Shown one piece after another: positions 47,165-57,734 of a DNA stretch of 64,000 nucleotides. This stretch comes from Evernia prunastri. Taxonomy: Eukaryota > Ascomycota > Lecanoromycetes > Lecanorales > Parmeliaceae. The notes beneath the pieces were generated by a model. That model made no database searches and was not told the DNA's origin. It worked only from the letters and a program-made list of their open reading frames with translations. The DNA is taken from NCBI GenBank assembly GCA_003184365.1, contig NKYR01000002.1, positions 124,976 through 188,975 on the forward strand. The letters are read 5' to 3'. The translations under genes were made by a program, and so were the position numbers. How positions within the stretch are numbered: the first letter of the stretch is position 1; each line of letters opens with the position of its first letter.

Positions 47165-48340
47165 AAAGCTCGGACGAAGCGCCCGCTGGACGTGAACTTT
47201 TGAAAAGCGTCTACATTGTCCCGCCCAAGCAAATGTGAACATGGTACCTCGTTTCGTTGGCTGCAGGGTCTTTTCGCAAAGCATGTCGCATTGCGACCAT
47301 ATGCCGTACGGCAAGGTATCAGTGTGGGGTCGCTTGGTAGGAACATTTGACGAATGAGCATCTCTGCCAAGCCGACAGCGTATCGATGGGGTGCGTACTC
47401 ATGCATCAAGGGACCATGGTATTTGCCAATATCAGAAGTGCGCTTGAAACAAGCTGCTGGCTGCATTAGAGTACTCATTGAGACAGGCTCGGCGTACATA
47501 TGATCTGCAAGCCTCCCACGTCTGTTGTCTCGAGTCGGAAGAAGGTAAGGAGACATTAATGTGTATACACACCTATCGATGATGGATCTGATTGGAGCGT
47601 TTGCGCCGAGCATGGCAGCGAAGTCTTTTAGAGCGGCAACTGCCTACCGAAATAATGGCCTCTGTAAGCCATAAACTTTAGACTTTAGACGTAATACTGC
47701 AACCTAATAAAACCTACCTACCTAGTATCACATGGTCCGGAGCGAACCATCGTTTCCGCCATCCTCCGTGGTTTAGGTAAGAGCCTTGCCTTAGCTTTAT
47801 GAATAATGGCGTAAAATAAGGTACGGCAAGGCTCACCTCGAGTAACTTAGGCTGTGGTGCGGCTAGGCGGGGTGCCCGGTGGGTGGATTTTTATGGTTTT
47901 CCCCCCCCTTTCTTTTTCCACGCTGTGTATTTTTAGTGCTGACCTCGGGCACACATGCTACCTAGGTACACCATCGGCATCCCACATGTCCCGGGACGAG
48001 GATGCAGAGTGCTGACTGGTGAAACCCCCCCATAACCCCCTCCGGCTAGTGCTGGCCCACGTCGCTTACATCGCACATCGCAGAAGTAACCTCATCTTCC
48101 TCCCCTTGACAACATTGCATCATCAGCCATCATGTTGCATAGAATGTCTAGGCGCGGGGCGTTCCGTGGTGATTACGGACTACCTGAGCCACCGACCTTC
48201 AGCATTCTTCATCTTTTCTCATGCCTCACGTCTTCCCACCGCCTCGTTGCACTGACAGACACCTTTCGACTCTTCGATCTGGGGCTGGCAAGCTTGGAAA
48301 ATCTTTCCGTATTCTTTAAAGCTTCGTGCATGTCGCCGCT
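47165..48340. other. 1.2-kb intergenic region
   Basis: A reverse frame over 47613-47100 is mostly antisense to the P450 3' end and carries no motif I know. TACCTACCTACCTAG at 47715-47730 and CTACCTAGGTACACC near 47960 belong to a palindromic CCTAGGTA motif seen again near 51250-51360. Confidence 0.35.
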
Positions 48341-49689
48341 ATGAAGTTCACTTCCCTCGCTGTTGCCATACTTTCTGTCAGTGTGGTGTTCATAGTCCTT
48401 TGCGCCGCTGCGGTGGCATTACGCATTCAAGCGCGACGGACGAGATCCTTACCGTTGAAAGGGGATGACTACACCATTCTGGCAGCTCTTGTTGGTCGCG
48501 AACTTCCCTGATGAGGACAGACCTGATGCTAACATGTTCAGCTCGTGAACATTGCTCTTTGCGCGAGCGAAATCTGGGGTGCAGTCAAAAATGGCGACGG
48601 GAGACCTCTTTCCGCTTTGACGGCCGAGGAGTCAGTCGCGTACTTGAAAGTACGTCGCTACTGATTGGATGGACTGCAAACATGCTAACATATAGGATAG
48701 CTTATATATGGATCCTTTTTCGTGGCCCAGCTAGCTCTCACATTGGTCAAGATCTCCGTCGTTCAATTCTATAAACGGGTCTTCGTCGTGAGAGGCTTTC
48801 GAGTGGCTGCGAACGTCATGACTGCAATCATCACACTTTGGTTCATCAGCTTCTTCTTCGTATGCCCTCCTCACGAACTGCGGTTCTGGATGCTAATGAT
48901 ATCAGGCGGATCTTTTCTCAGCCTGGCCAATCCGGGGTCACTGGGATCGCAAATTCTATCATCCGACTATCAATTATGACGCGCTGCTCGTGTCAACGGC
49001 TGCTATCTCAATGACCCTCGACGTGATCATCCTTTGCATGCCAATCCCTATAGTGTCCAAGCTACAGATGAGCTTCAAACGGAAGATTGTGGTCATGGGA
49101 ATTTTCTGGCTTGGATTCTTGTAAGTGTTTTGGCCATAGAAGCAGAACCAACATGTGTATGCTGACCCGCTCAGCTGCGTCATTTCGTCCGCAGTTCGTC
49201 TCTATTATATCAATTACTACACGAACTTCAAAGGAAACCCGAACAGGGTCTTCACGGGTTAGCTACTCCCCTTTTCTTCCAACCAAATCTCAATGCTGAC
49301 TTTGCCTCGAAGCGCAATTGACCGAGATAACCATCTGGTCGATCATCGAATCATGCATGGCAGTAATCACGGCATGCCTTCCTACCTATGGCCCGCTTTT
49401 CCAGGGTGGCCGTTCGACTGAATCCCTACTACATTCCATCCGAGCAGCTCTCTCCAGCCGCGGCAAATCGCTCTTTTCAAACTCGAGCAAGTCGACTCTT
49501 ATATCGTCAGAGAAAGCTCGGAACGAATCATCGGAAAGCCGGGTCCATATCACGTTGGGGAACAAAGGCACAAGAAGGGATCAATATGAAATGATGGGGA
49601 GCGGCGTCGGCAACGAGCTCATGGACCGCAGGGATTTGGAGGCCCAGACCGCTATCCCAGACTTCACAAAAGTCGAGAGAGGTTTGTGA
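48341..49689 (+). CDS. Rhodopsin-domain integral membrane protein (PTH11-like, no CFEM)
   Basis: Six exons, 48341-48490, 48542-48649, 48701-48859, 48906-49120, 49175-49257 and 49313-49689, all phases consistent, 363 residues. Seven hydrophobic segments can be counted, starting MKFTSLAVAILSVSVVF. Family signatures: ALRIQAR...KGDDYTILAAL, LVKISVVQFYKRVF, DVIILCMPIPIVSKLQM and LTEITIWSIIESCMAVITACLPT before a hydrophilic Ser-rich tail. There is no N-terminal cysteine-rich CFEM domain. Such proteins are thought to be surface receptors. It ends 157 bp before the end of the convergent methyltransferase gene. The ATG used is the only one keeping helix 1 complete. Confidence 0.9.
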
Positions 49690-49846
49690 GGTTATGTTTG
49701 GTTAGGGATCATATTCGTTAGGAAGCTATGTCTGGAGGGCGTTTGGCTTCTGGTGTGGGGATGGTGGACTTCTATACTTGCGTTATCTCTGTACAAAAGT
49801 CAATTCTCTTTTCAAAACCAACCGGCCCGTTTCTTGGTGCACTACT

Positions 49847-51059
49847 TCAAGTCTCAGCCTTCCTCCCTACAACAGTCACTCGATCCATGTCATACCCCAA
49901 ACCGCGTCTTGTCTCCGCCACCGCCCCTGGGAATAAACCCTGTAGCTCCGCGGCCTTCACCTCATCTCTCACCATGCCAATGAGCTCCTCCCATGCCATC
50001 ATGAACAAATCTGTCATAGAGGGCAGTCTCTCCAAGGCCGTAGAGTTGCGGAAGACGCTGACGTCAACTAGACCCTGTTGCTCACAGTCTTTGTGGAGAG
50101 TCTTCACCCAGCTGCAGCAGTCCGAATTCAGAATGCGCAATCGACGCAGTGTCGCACAGTTGTTCGAGACTCACAGAGGCTTCGTCTTCCGACTCAGGGC
50201 CGCAAACTTCTGGAACAACTCATCGAACGCGCTCGACTTCACGCCGGGATGCGCTTTGATCGTGTGCGCCGTTTCATTGTCATACTCCTCCCATTGTAGC
50301 CAACCGCCCGGTTCTTTCGCACTTCACATCAGCCCACAAGCACACAACATACACACATCAGGTTGACGATCCCGCGGCCAAACCCTACCGAACGCTCTCC
50401 GGCCCGGCAGCAACACGGCGCCAAAAGAGCTGGGACGAAGAGATGGGCATACTCAGCATCCGGACCACGTTCCGCAACAGGGGCACCGGCTCCTCGAGCA
50501 CGAACATGAACAAGCGAACATGGACGAGATCGAACCGGCCCACCGCGTCCGCCGCCGGCTCCTGCAGCGCGTCCACGGCGCGCACCGTGACGTTTGACGG
50601 GAGCCAGGACGGGGGCGGGCATTGGGAGATGTCGATGTCGAAGCCGTGGAGCTGGGCCGTCGGAGTGACCAGGCGGGCCAGGTCGAGCAGCCAGGTACTA
50701 CATGTCGCACGGTGAGGAGGGTTTCCCGGCGGGAGGCCCGAGGCAAGAGGGTGCGACGGGAAGAAGGGGGGGGGGAATGGGACCGGGGGCGGGGGACTTA
50801 CCCTGTGCCGGTGCCCACGTCGGCGACGCGGATGTTGGGGTCCGACAGAGGAAGGGGAATGGAAGGGTGGATGAGGTAGTCTACTTGAGACCGCCAGAGG
50901 TGGTGTTGGAGGTCGAGCCTGGGGGCGTGGTCAGGTGTCGGTATTTTTGGGGGGGGAGGGAAGAAAGGCGTGGAAAAATCTCTGCGTTATTCTTCACCTC
51001 GCTGAGGCTTTGTAGTTACGCGCGAAGACATAGGAGTCTCGGCTGCCCGTGCTGTCCAT
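49847..51059 (-). CDS. Class I SAM methyltransferase (UMTA/LaeA-like)
   Basis: Five exons on the reverse strand: 50998-51059, 50802-50918, 50453-50697, 50175-50313 and 49847-50111 (introns 79, 104, 139 and 63 bp, all phases agree), 275 residues. It begins MDSTGSRDSYVFARNYKASARLDLQ, as this family does. Motif I is VADVGTGTGTW at residues 52-62, followed by QLHGFDIDISQCPP, FDLVHVRLFMFVLEEP and KPGGWLQWEEYD. These enzymes methylate small molecules in fungal clusters or act like the regulator LaeA; which applies here cannot be told. It lies between a receptor-like gene and a secreted hydrolase, about 3 kb from the UstYa pair, so it may tailor the RiPP product. Confidence 0.88.
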
Positions 51060-51820
51060 CCTTCGGAACCGGCGGGAATTTTGGGTGATGGAGGGATTGC
51101 GAAGGAGGTGGGAAGTGGACTACTCTCTACTGTATCCTTAGGCAATGATGGGATTTTTCTGGTTTTAGATGGTCTTGAAGCAATGTTGGTCAACGGGTGA
51201 GTACTCTACGCATAAAGTATGAATTGAGCGCAAAGGTTTCTCGGGTACCTAGGTAGGTTACTATACCGTACCGTAAAGTGTACTTTACTCTAGGTACCGA
51301 GGCCAGCTCCGGGAGCTAGGGGTGACGCATCCTAAGGTACTTAAGGTACCTACTTAGGTTATAGTACAGTCTCTCTCTTATCAACAGCGCCCAGAGCTTT
51401 CACGGTGGGGAGGCTTTCTGACGAGGGTAATTTATGGCGACGTAGGAGCTTCTTCCTTTCATCCGTCCCTTCTCCGTCGACTGTTATTCCCTCTTCGTCA
51501 AGTTTATAGTAAGCTAAGCTACATCTTTGTTGTAGCATTGCAATCAAGCCACCGCGTAATTGGTCGGGTCCAATTGAATCCCTCCCCCACCTCTTCTCCC
51601 CCAATAGCGCCAAACAGATGACTGTCGCTTTGGACGCAAAAGATGCGACGTTTATTGAGACCCTCCGTCAAAAATCTTCCCAACCACTTTATTGTTGATA
51701 TAGAGACGACTTCCTCAAAACGATTTGGCCTAGCTCGTTCTTGGGTTGACACTGTGCAGCTGCAGCAGTATCTTTACCGGAGATTAAACACTCGCTTCTT
51801 ACTAGCGTGCGTCATCCACC
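51060..51820. other. Divergent promoter region of methyltransferase and hydrolase
   Basis: 760 bp between two oppositely directed starts. The stretch 51245-51365 is dense in palindromic CTAGGTACC/GGTACC boxes. A reverse frame at 51359-51613 is short and unsupported. Confidence 0.4.
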
Positions 51821-52798
51821 ATGCATCTCGCCTCCATCAACCGAAATCTCTGTCCTTTGATCTTCATATTCGCAGCCATCCTACTCCTTGGCAAATCACA
51901 AGCTTCCAACTCGACTAAGTTGACCATGGGCGACCTCCCCAATGAAGGCTCCCTCAATGTTACCCACAAACCGGTCATCGTCCTCGTGCCCGGCGCCTGG
52001 CTGACGCCGATCCAGTACCAAGGATTGGTAGCGGTTCTTGACATATCGGGTTACCGAACCGTCATTCAGCAATTGCCAAGCGTGAACTCGATCTACCCAG
52101 ACGCCCACACCGTAGCCACAGACACCACTTTCGTCCGCGATCACCTTCTTCTCCCGGAGATCCGCGCCGGGCGGGAAGTAGTGCTCCTCATGCATTCCTA
52201 CGGCGGTTTCCCAGGTCCAGTAGCGGCCAACGGTTTGAGCAAGCAAGAGCTCAGCACTCAAGGAAAGCCCGGTGGCATCATCGGCATGATCATGCTAAGT
52301 GCCTTCATCGCGCTTGAAGGGCAATCACTCCTAGATAAATTGATAGGGAAAAGATACAGTGCCTGGATCCTCCAATTCGTGCGCCCTTCCACCTTGCATC
52401 TCATTCCATTTTTCAGAGTCTAATGATTGACCTTGAGCCAGAACACCACCGGCGAGCTCGGAGTAGCAGACCCACCGTACAGATTCTACAACGACCTCCC
52501 AGCAGTCGAGGCCGAAGCCTTGACCAAGGAAGTCGGGCTCCAATCGAAAAAATCCTTTGAGTCTCCCGCCGGCAAGCCAGCTTGGGCAGACAACGCCCTC
52601 TACGACAATAGACGTGTGTACTTGCAGACAACGCTGGACAACGCAATACCGCTTGCCGGCCAGCGGAATTTCATTGCTAACAGTGGTGTCGTGTGGGATA
52701 TACAGACGTTCGAAGCGGGCCATTGCTCTTTCGTCAGTCAGCCGAAGGTCATTGCGCAGGCGGTGGTGCAAGCAGTGAAGACGTTTCAGGGGTTGTAG
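51821..52798 (+). CDS. Secreted alpha/beta hydrolase
   Basis: Exons 51821-52378 and 52442-52798 (63-bp intron, phase 0) give 304 residues. A signal peptide (MHLASINRNLCPLIFIFAAILLLG, cut near residue 28) is followed by the fold: VIVLVPGAW (oxyanion strand, about 52-60), the nucleophile elbow MHSYGG with Ser126, a lid region, and a C-terminal FEAGHCSF that supplies the catalytic His. The Gly that normally starts GxSxG is Met here. Several Asn-X-Ser/Thr sites fit secretion. Substrate unknown. Its position one gene from the UstYa pair makes a role in the RiPP pathway possible but unproved. Confidence 0.88.
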
Positions 52799-54174
52799 GC
52801 GGCCATTGGAGGTGGAGATGGTACTTAGGTACTTCTGCTACGGCTTGAGTCTGAAAGGGGGAACTGCGTTTCCGGGAAGAGCCGATGCCATGGTTTTTGG
52901 CAACCATTTGGAGACAGGGATGTTATGGCTAGATCGAACCGGCTTACTCAGTAAAAGCACTGCATGAATTGGTGCTGACACTGCTGACACAGGATATCTA
53001 GTTCTACTGTAGCTACTTACTGTAGAGGATGTCGGTTGCTTATCAATCAGCAAAATCCCACACGAACTTGCCTTATCTTTAGCAGCGTCGGCTTGTGGTT
53101 ATCGTCCCCGCAGCGGCTTATGAGCCAAGAGAAAAGAAAAGGAAGAAATACGCCCATTCGTGCGCGTGTAGAGCTCGTCGCATCGACTAGGCTGTTTACG
53201 TTACAGTAACGGGAAATCACCCCGAAGAAGGACCTATCGACCACTGGGGCACGAGGAAAGCCAAGAATGTTACTTCAACCCCTCTACAATACCACTAACG
53301 CAGGCTGTGGCATCGAGATCACCTCCTACGCCTTGTTTCATCGGTCGCGCAACTAAGGTCACTCGGACAATTCGGAACCACACCATGCAGCTTATGTGCA
53401 TACGGACTAGGTAGGGAGGTCGGTAGGTATGCATCTCTCCTCTGTGATTCCAGCCTCACAGCCTTGAAGAAATCTCTCGAAACCTGGATCACGAAAGTAG
53501 CCGAACCATTTTTATGCATGTTTGTCTACCTGCCTTGATAAGCAGAATGAGAAAATATATCTGGCAATCATCGCACATCGGTGCCTGCGTCAATGTCGGG
53601 TCCTATTGGTGCGGATTCCGCTGGAGATAAAAACTTCCTGCACGCGGAATACTGCCAAGTCCACGTCCGCAGTACCCATCTGACCAACTGCTAACACGAA
53701 GGCCAAAAAAAAAGAAGACTGTCTCTGTGGTGCTTCACGCATCCTGATTGATCTGTGTGTTAGCGGCTCTTTTGCAGTAGCGTGCACCACCTACGCACAG
53801 GATCATTTTAATACCCACCTTAGGTTTTGTAGGCGTTTGACGAAAGGGTGATATTTCTTTTGCCGGGCTACAGAGCTACGACTGAGCGACACCGATCACC
53901 CCTCAGCTTGGCATTACACCTTGAATGGCGCGAGTCTTTACAGTACTTCTGCATGTGTATCAATGACTCAGCCCTTGGCGCTGCGGCATCACAAGAAAAG
54001 CCTTGCATTAGGGAACGAGGTCACGTCTAATCATGTACCCTCCATCGAGAACAGAGACCTGATGCTAGCACCGCGTCCAGGTTGTCAGCAATAGCAAAAC
54101 CATCCACCTTGTCGCCGCTGTTCTCGCTTCTGAATTCCCTTGGTGAGATTACCAGTGTTACGATCAACCCAAGC
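52799..54174. other. 1.4-kb intergenic region
   Basis: No recognised gene. It must contain the promoter of the first UstYa-like gene at its right end. Confidence 0.4.
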
Positions 54175-55218
54175 ATGCGCAACCCCTTCGCAACCCTCGC
54201 GCCCCGCTACAGCCCCCTCTCCCCCCAGCCTCACTCCGCCATCCCTCACCCTTTCACCCTACTGTTCCTCCTCATCGTCGCCGGCTCAAGCTTTCTCATC
54301 GGTCGGCACACCGCGCCCTCCGCCTCGCTGTTGGCCATCCCACGTCCGTACCCATTCATTCTTCCCCTCTCCCTCGATCTCCCTGACGGTAGTAATGACA
54401 AACCGTCATCGTCACCGCAAACCCATTTTCTCCCAAAATGATGTTTAATCGACTGATATCGAGTTGGTCTGATGATACACCCACAGTACGGACGACGACT
54501 AGGACATTCCACTATGACCCGCGCTTCGGCTCCCCTCCCTCCAACGCCACAAACGCAGCCTGGCACTCCCTCTTCCCAACCCAAGGCGGCTTCTTCAAGC
54601 ATCCCGACCTCGCGCCTACGCGCTCCGCGTTCGCAGTCTTCCATCAGCTGCATTGTTTGGTAGATCCACTCTCTTTCCTCCCCGCCAACCCCCACCTCCT
54701 CTCAAGAGTCTCCCCTTGCATACGCTTTGACGATAAAGCATTGCCCCGACCCCATCCACCCACAACCCTCAGCCGACGAACCAAATTCCCCTTGCCCCAA
54801 AATATTCTCCACCCCGTTCATGTCGCTCCAGCCCCTCCCTACAAAACACATAGTTCTGACCCACCAACCCGCCCCCCGCTGACAGGACGGTATCCGGCAC
54901 GCGCACACCTTCCTCCTCGCCGCCGCGCTCTCCAACAAGGCCCTCGTCGAAGCCGACCTCCCGTTCATGAGCAGCGCGCCGCACGTGCGGCACTGCATCG
55001 ATCTCCTCCGGCAGTGCCTGATGTGCCGGCCCGACACCACGGTCGAGGTCAAGGACGACGAGGCGGGCGGCGTGACTGGCTTCGGGACCGAGCACGTCTG
55101 CTGGGATTGGGAGGGGTTGGTGCGCTGGACGGGGGAGTGGGAGGGGTGGGGTGCGAAGGAGGGGGGCGGGGTGAATGTGGATATTGGGCATGGGCATGGG
55201 CATGGGCATGGTGGGTGA
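54175..55218 (+). CDS. UstYa-like oxidase, DUF3328 family (copy A)
   Basis: Exons 54175-54388, 54487-54659 and 54886-55218 (introns 98 and 226 bp) give 239 residues. A single membrane helix lies near residues 26-43 (PFTLLFLLIVAGSSFLIG), followed by the lumenal domain. Family signatures: TFHYDPRFGSPPSN.T.AAW..LFP, GGFFKHP, then the two HxxHC motifs HQLHC (124-128) and HVRHC (162-166), spaced as in UstYa. The motifs are thought to bind a metal, and UstYa-type proteins install oxidative cyclisations on Kex2-released ribosomal peptides. Odd point: the C-terminus ends in a Gly-His run, (GH)4GG, from a GGGCAT hexamer repeat. It is convergent with copy B, 151 bp apart, and 2 kb from the precursor gene. 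Confidence 0.92.
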
Positions 55219-55369
55219 GGAAGGGGTGGTGATGTAGTGGGACTGGTCGCGTAGTCTATCAATGAGTGCATTGTAAGATTTGCCAGACGGCGAGGACGCT
55301 CCTTTGAGTCAATGTTTCCGTCGTGATGATGTTCCATAGTCCCCGTTCTTTGGTTCATCTCGTTCATCA

Positions 55370-56512
55370 TCACCGCATAAGCGGGTTCCGCAAGCGTAAA
55401 ATCTCCGCCTCGTCGACCACGCGATCCTGCACCGAAGCCATCAGCCTGCTCCAATCGACGCAGGCGTGCAAGGACTCGCTGGCGTTGAACATTGGTCGTG
55501 TTTTGGCCGGATGCCACTTGAACGTCGTGAGTGAGGCGTCGCCGTGGCAGAGAACGCTCTGTCGAAGCATTTCGAAGCAGTGGTCTGGAGATTGGGACGG
55601 GTGGGTCAGATCAAATGGTGAGGAAGAAGAGGACAAAGAGGAAGAAGAAGATGGCGGAATCCAAAGACAACACATCTATGGGTATTGATAGTGGGGATTT
55701 GTTAGATGGGACTGGATGCTGGATGGGGTAAGAGGAATGGGAAGAATGATGGTTTACTCACCCACGTGCGAACCTAGGTGTTCCTTCTCCTTCACACTTA
55801 GGCCGGCGTGGTAATACTCCCTATAATTCCACTGGCGCAGCATGTTCTTCACCAGAAAAATTAGCCTGTGCTTCTTCTGTCTGTTTCTTCTTCTTCTTCT
55901 CCTCCTCCTCTTCCATCTTCTTACTGTTGGTGACCGGCAAAAGTAATAAAAGGAAGAGACCCACGATGCAATGTAGACCATGAAACACTCCCATCCAACC
56001 TAAATACCCACCACCCTCGGTCAACGCCACAGACTGTTGATTGTCGCGCCGGAGCTCTGCTTCAGACACGCGAATATGCATGGGTGAAAGAAGAGCCGTC
56101 CATGCTGCGTCGAGGGCCGGGGAAGGCGGCCCGGCGTACGGGCTGTTGCTCAAATTGTGGAAGACGGTGGGCGTATATGCGAAATCGAGATGATCGATGG
56201 CGGCTGTGCTTGCTGGGTTAGTCCTTATATCAGGATGTGTTTGAGAAGTTTTCGAGGACGGGTCCGCATGCTGCTTGCTTGCTTACAGGGCGGGCGGAAC
56301 GAGTTGATATCACTGTTACGAGCAGCGCGAATGGCGGCGATGCTAACTATCGTGTAGATGAGTACGAGGACGATATGGACAAGGACCCCGCCCCGCCATC
56401 CTCTGAATCTTGCGAGGAATTTTGGTGGAGTCGTTGATGAGCTTGAGTGGTCGCTTTGTGCTCGGCTTTCGTCCTTTGCAGGTAGGAAAGGTTCATGCTC
56501 CTCTCCATCCAT
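55370..56512 (-). CDS. UstYa-like oxidase, DUF3328 family (copy B)
   Basis: Four exons on the reverse strand: 56287-56512, 55965-56203, 55762-55846 and 55370-55584, giving 254 residues. The 3' site of intron 1 may instead be 9 bp upstream (exon from 56212), in frame. There is a cytoplasmic Ser-rich start, one helix near 42-62 (GVLVHIVLVLIYTIVSIAA), then the domain with AGPPSPALDAAW and the two HxxHC motifs HGLHC (150-154) and HVDHC (182-186), followed by FEMLRQSVLCHGD. Copies A and B differ widely, so they are not a recent duplication; two distinct DUF3328 proteins per cluster is the usual number in dikaritin pathways. Introns 2 and 3 carry CTT/GAA-rich tracts. Confidence 0.9.
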
Positions 56513-57218
56513 TATTGTTGAGAGCCAAGCTGCCTATGTATTGACTTAATAAGCTCACGGCAGTTGATTACTTCGCCACTTGCATGAGTTGGAGTCCTGG
56601 CAGCTCGCGTATTGCAATTATACTCATCTGATTTGCTAAGAAAAGGATTTGTACGTTTCCTTGCGCGATGATTTCACGGGTGCCTAGGGTGTGAAGCTGC
56701 TAGTCGCAGACTGACAGTAAATACTGCTGAAGATTCGCACTATGTGGGTTTGATGTGCGTCCACAACGTCAACTCGCATGAACTAGAACGCAACACTGGT
56801 AAGCGGGGCCTAAACTCGGTAAACTCTGCGAGCTGACAGCCCGATACATTACACAGATTTTGGCTTTTTAGCGCTGACTGTGTCTCTGTTTCTAAGTTTT
56901 AATGCCCGGTCTTGCATAAACAAGGGGTTCGCTGTCTTCTTGCGATATCCGACATAGTGGCATAGAAATCGGATACCTACTGCGATTTTCGCTTCAAAAG
57001 TTCCGGATTCTTGATCGATTTAGGCGGTCTGCACGGTGACGAAATGTCCATAATGATACATCTTACAGGCAATCCGTCTAGAGCATCTGCCTTGTGTAAC
57101 TCTCTCGTCCTCCTTAAATATCCTGTTGTTCAACGTAATATTCCTCCCAACAAATTGAAATTCTTGAAGTACTCACTGTCAAATAAAGTCTACTTACAAC
57201 ACTTCAAAGAGTACACAC
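56513..57218. promoter_or_regulatory. Control region between UstYa copy B and the precursor gene
   Basis: 706 bp between divergent starts, so it serves both copy B and the precursor. It is AT-rich in its right half, with TTAAATA near 57113 as a possible TATA-like element about 105 bp upstream of the precursor ATG. No clear regulator palindrome is seen. Confidence 0.4.
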
Positions 57219-57734
57219 ATGCCCATCATGCACTGCTCCGTCTTCTTCATTGCTACGCTTTGCGTGAGCGCTTTGGCTGCTCCTCTCAGTAAGATATATG
57301 CCCCATACCAGAGCTTGCTTGGCTTTGTCACTGCCCAGCAATACTGATATCACACAACAGACCGAGTAGCGAAGAGGGATGCAGCCGAAGACGCTATTGC
57401 CTATCCGGATTCGTATAAGAGAACTGCAGCTGAGGAGGCCATCGCCTACCCTGATTCGTACAAACGAGACGCAGCTGAAGAGGCCATTGCCTATCCCGAC
57501 TCATACAAGAGAAATGCAGCTGAAGAGGCCATCGCTTATCCTGATTCTTACAAACGTGATGCTGCCGAAGATGCAATTGCGTATCCAGATTCGTACAAAC
57601 GTGATGCTGCCGAAGATGCAATTGCGTATCCAGACTCGTACAGAAGGGACGCTGCTGAGGAGGCCATTGCGTATCCAGACTCATACAAACGAGACGCTGC
57701 TGAAGAGGCCATTGCGTATCCAGACTCGTACTAG
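57219..57734 (+). CDS. Kex2-processed RiPP precursor peptide (dikaritin type)
   Basis: Exons 57219-57288 and 57361-57734 (72-bp intron, GTAAGA..CAG, phase 1) give 147 residues. Exon 2 has no in-frame ATG, so a start-to-stop search misses it. Residues 1-21 are a signal peptide (MPIMHCSVFFIATLCVSALAA). After PLNRVAKR come eight units of 15 residues, each (D/T/N)AAE(E/D)AIAYPDSY ending in KR or RR; the last lacks the dibasic pair. Kex2 would release eight copies. Within the units AIAYPDSY never changes, while positions 1 and 5 vary, so the core probably lies in the C-terminal part with its two Tyr. Flanking DUF3328 genes and an exporter fit a cyclised RiPP. An alpha-type pheromone precursor has a similar plan but usually a Trp/Cys-containing peptide. 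Confidence 0.93.
57378..57731 (+). repeat. Eight 45-bp in-frame repeats encoding the core peptide
   Basis: Units start every 45 bp from 57378; the last is 39 bp. Codons of the AIAYPDSY part differ between units (for example CCG, CCT, CCC and CCA for Pro; TCG, TCA and TCT for Ser; TAT and TAC for Tyr), yet the amino acids do not. Units 5-8 share GCG TAT CCA, suggesting that they arose later than units 1-4. Confidence 0.95.

Noticed and set aside
47100..47613. 170-codon reverse frame at the P450 3' end
   Set aside because: Largely antisense or downstream of the P450 gene, without a recognisable motif or signal.
57219..57734. Alpha-factor-like mating pheromone precursor
   Set aside because: Same plan of signal peptide plus KR-separated repeats, but the core lacks the Trp/Cys features of filamentous-fungal pheromones, and two DUF3328 genes flank it. 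Kept as the alternative.
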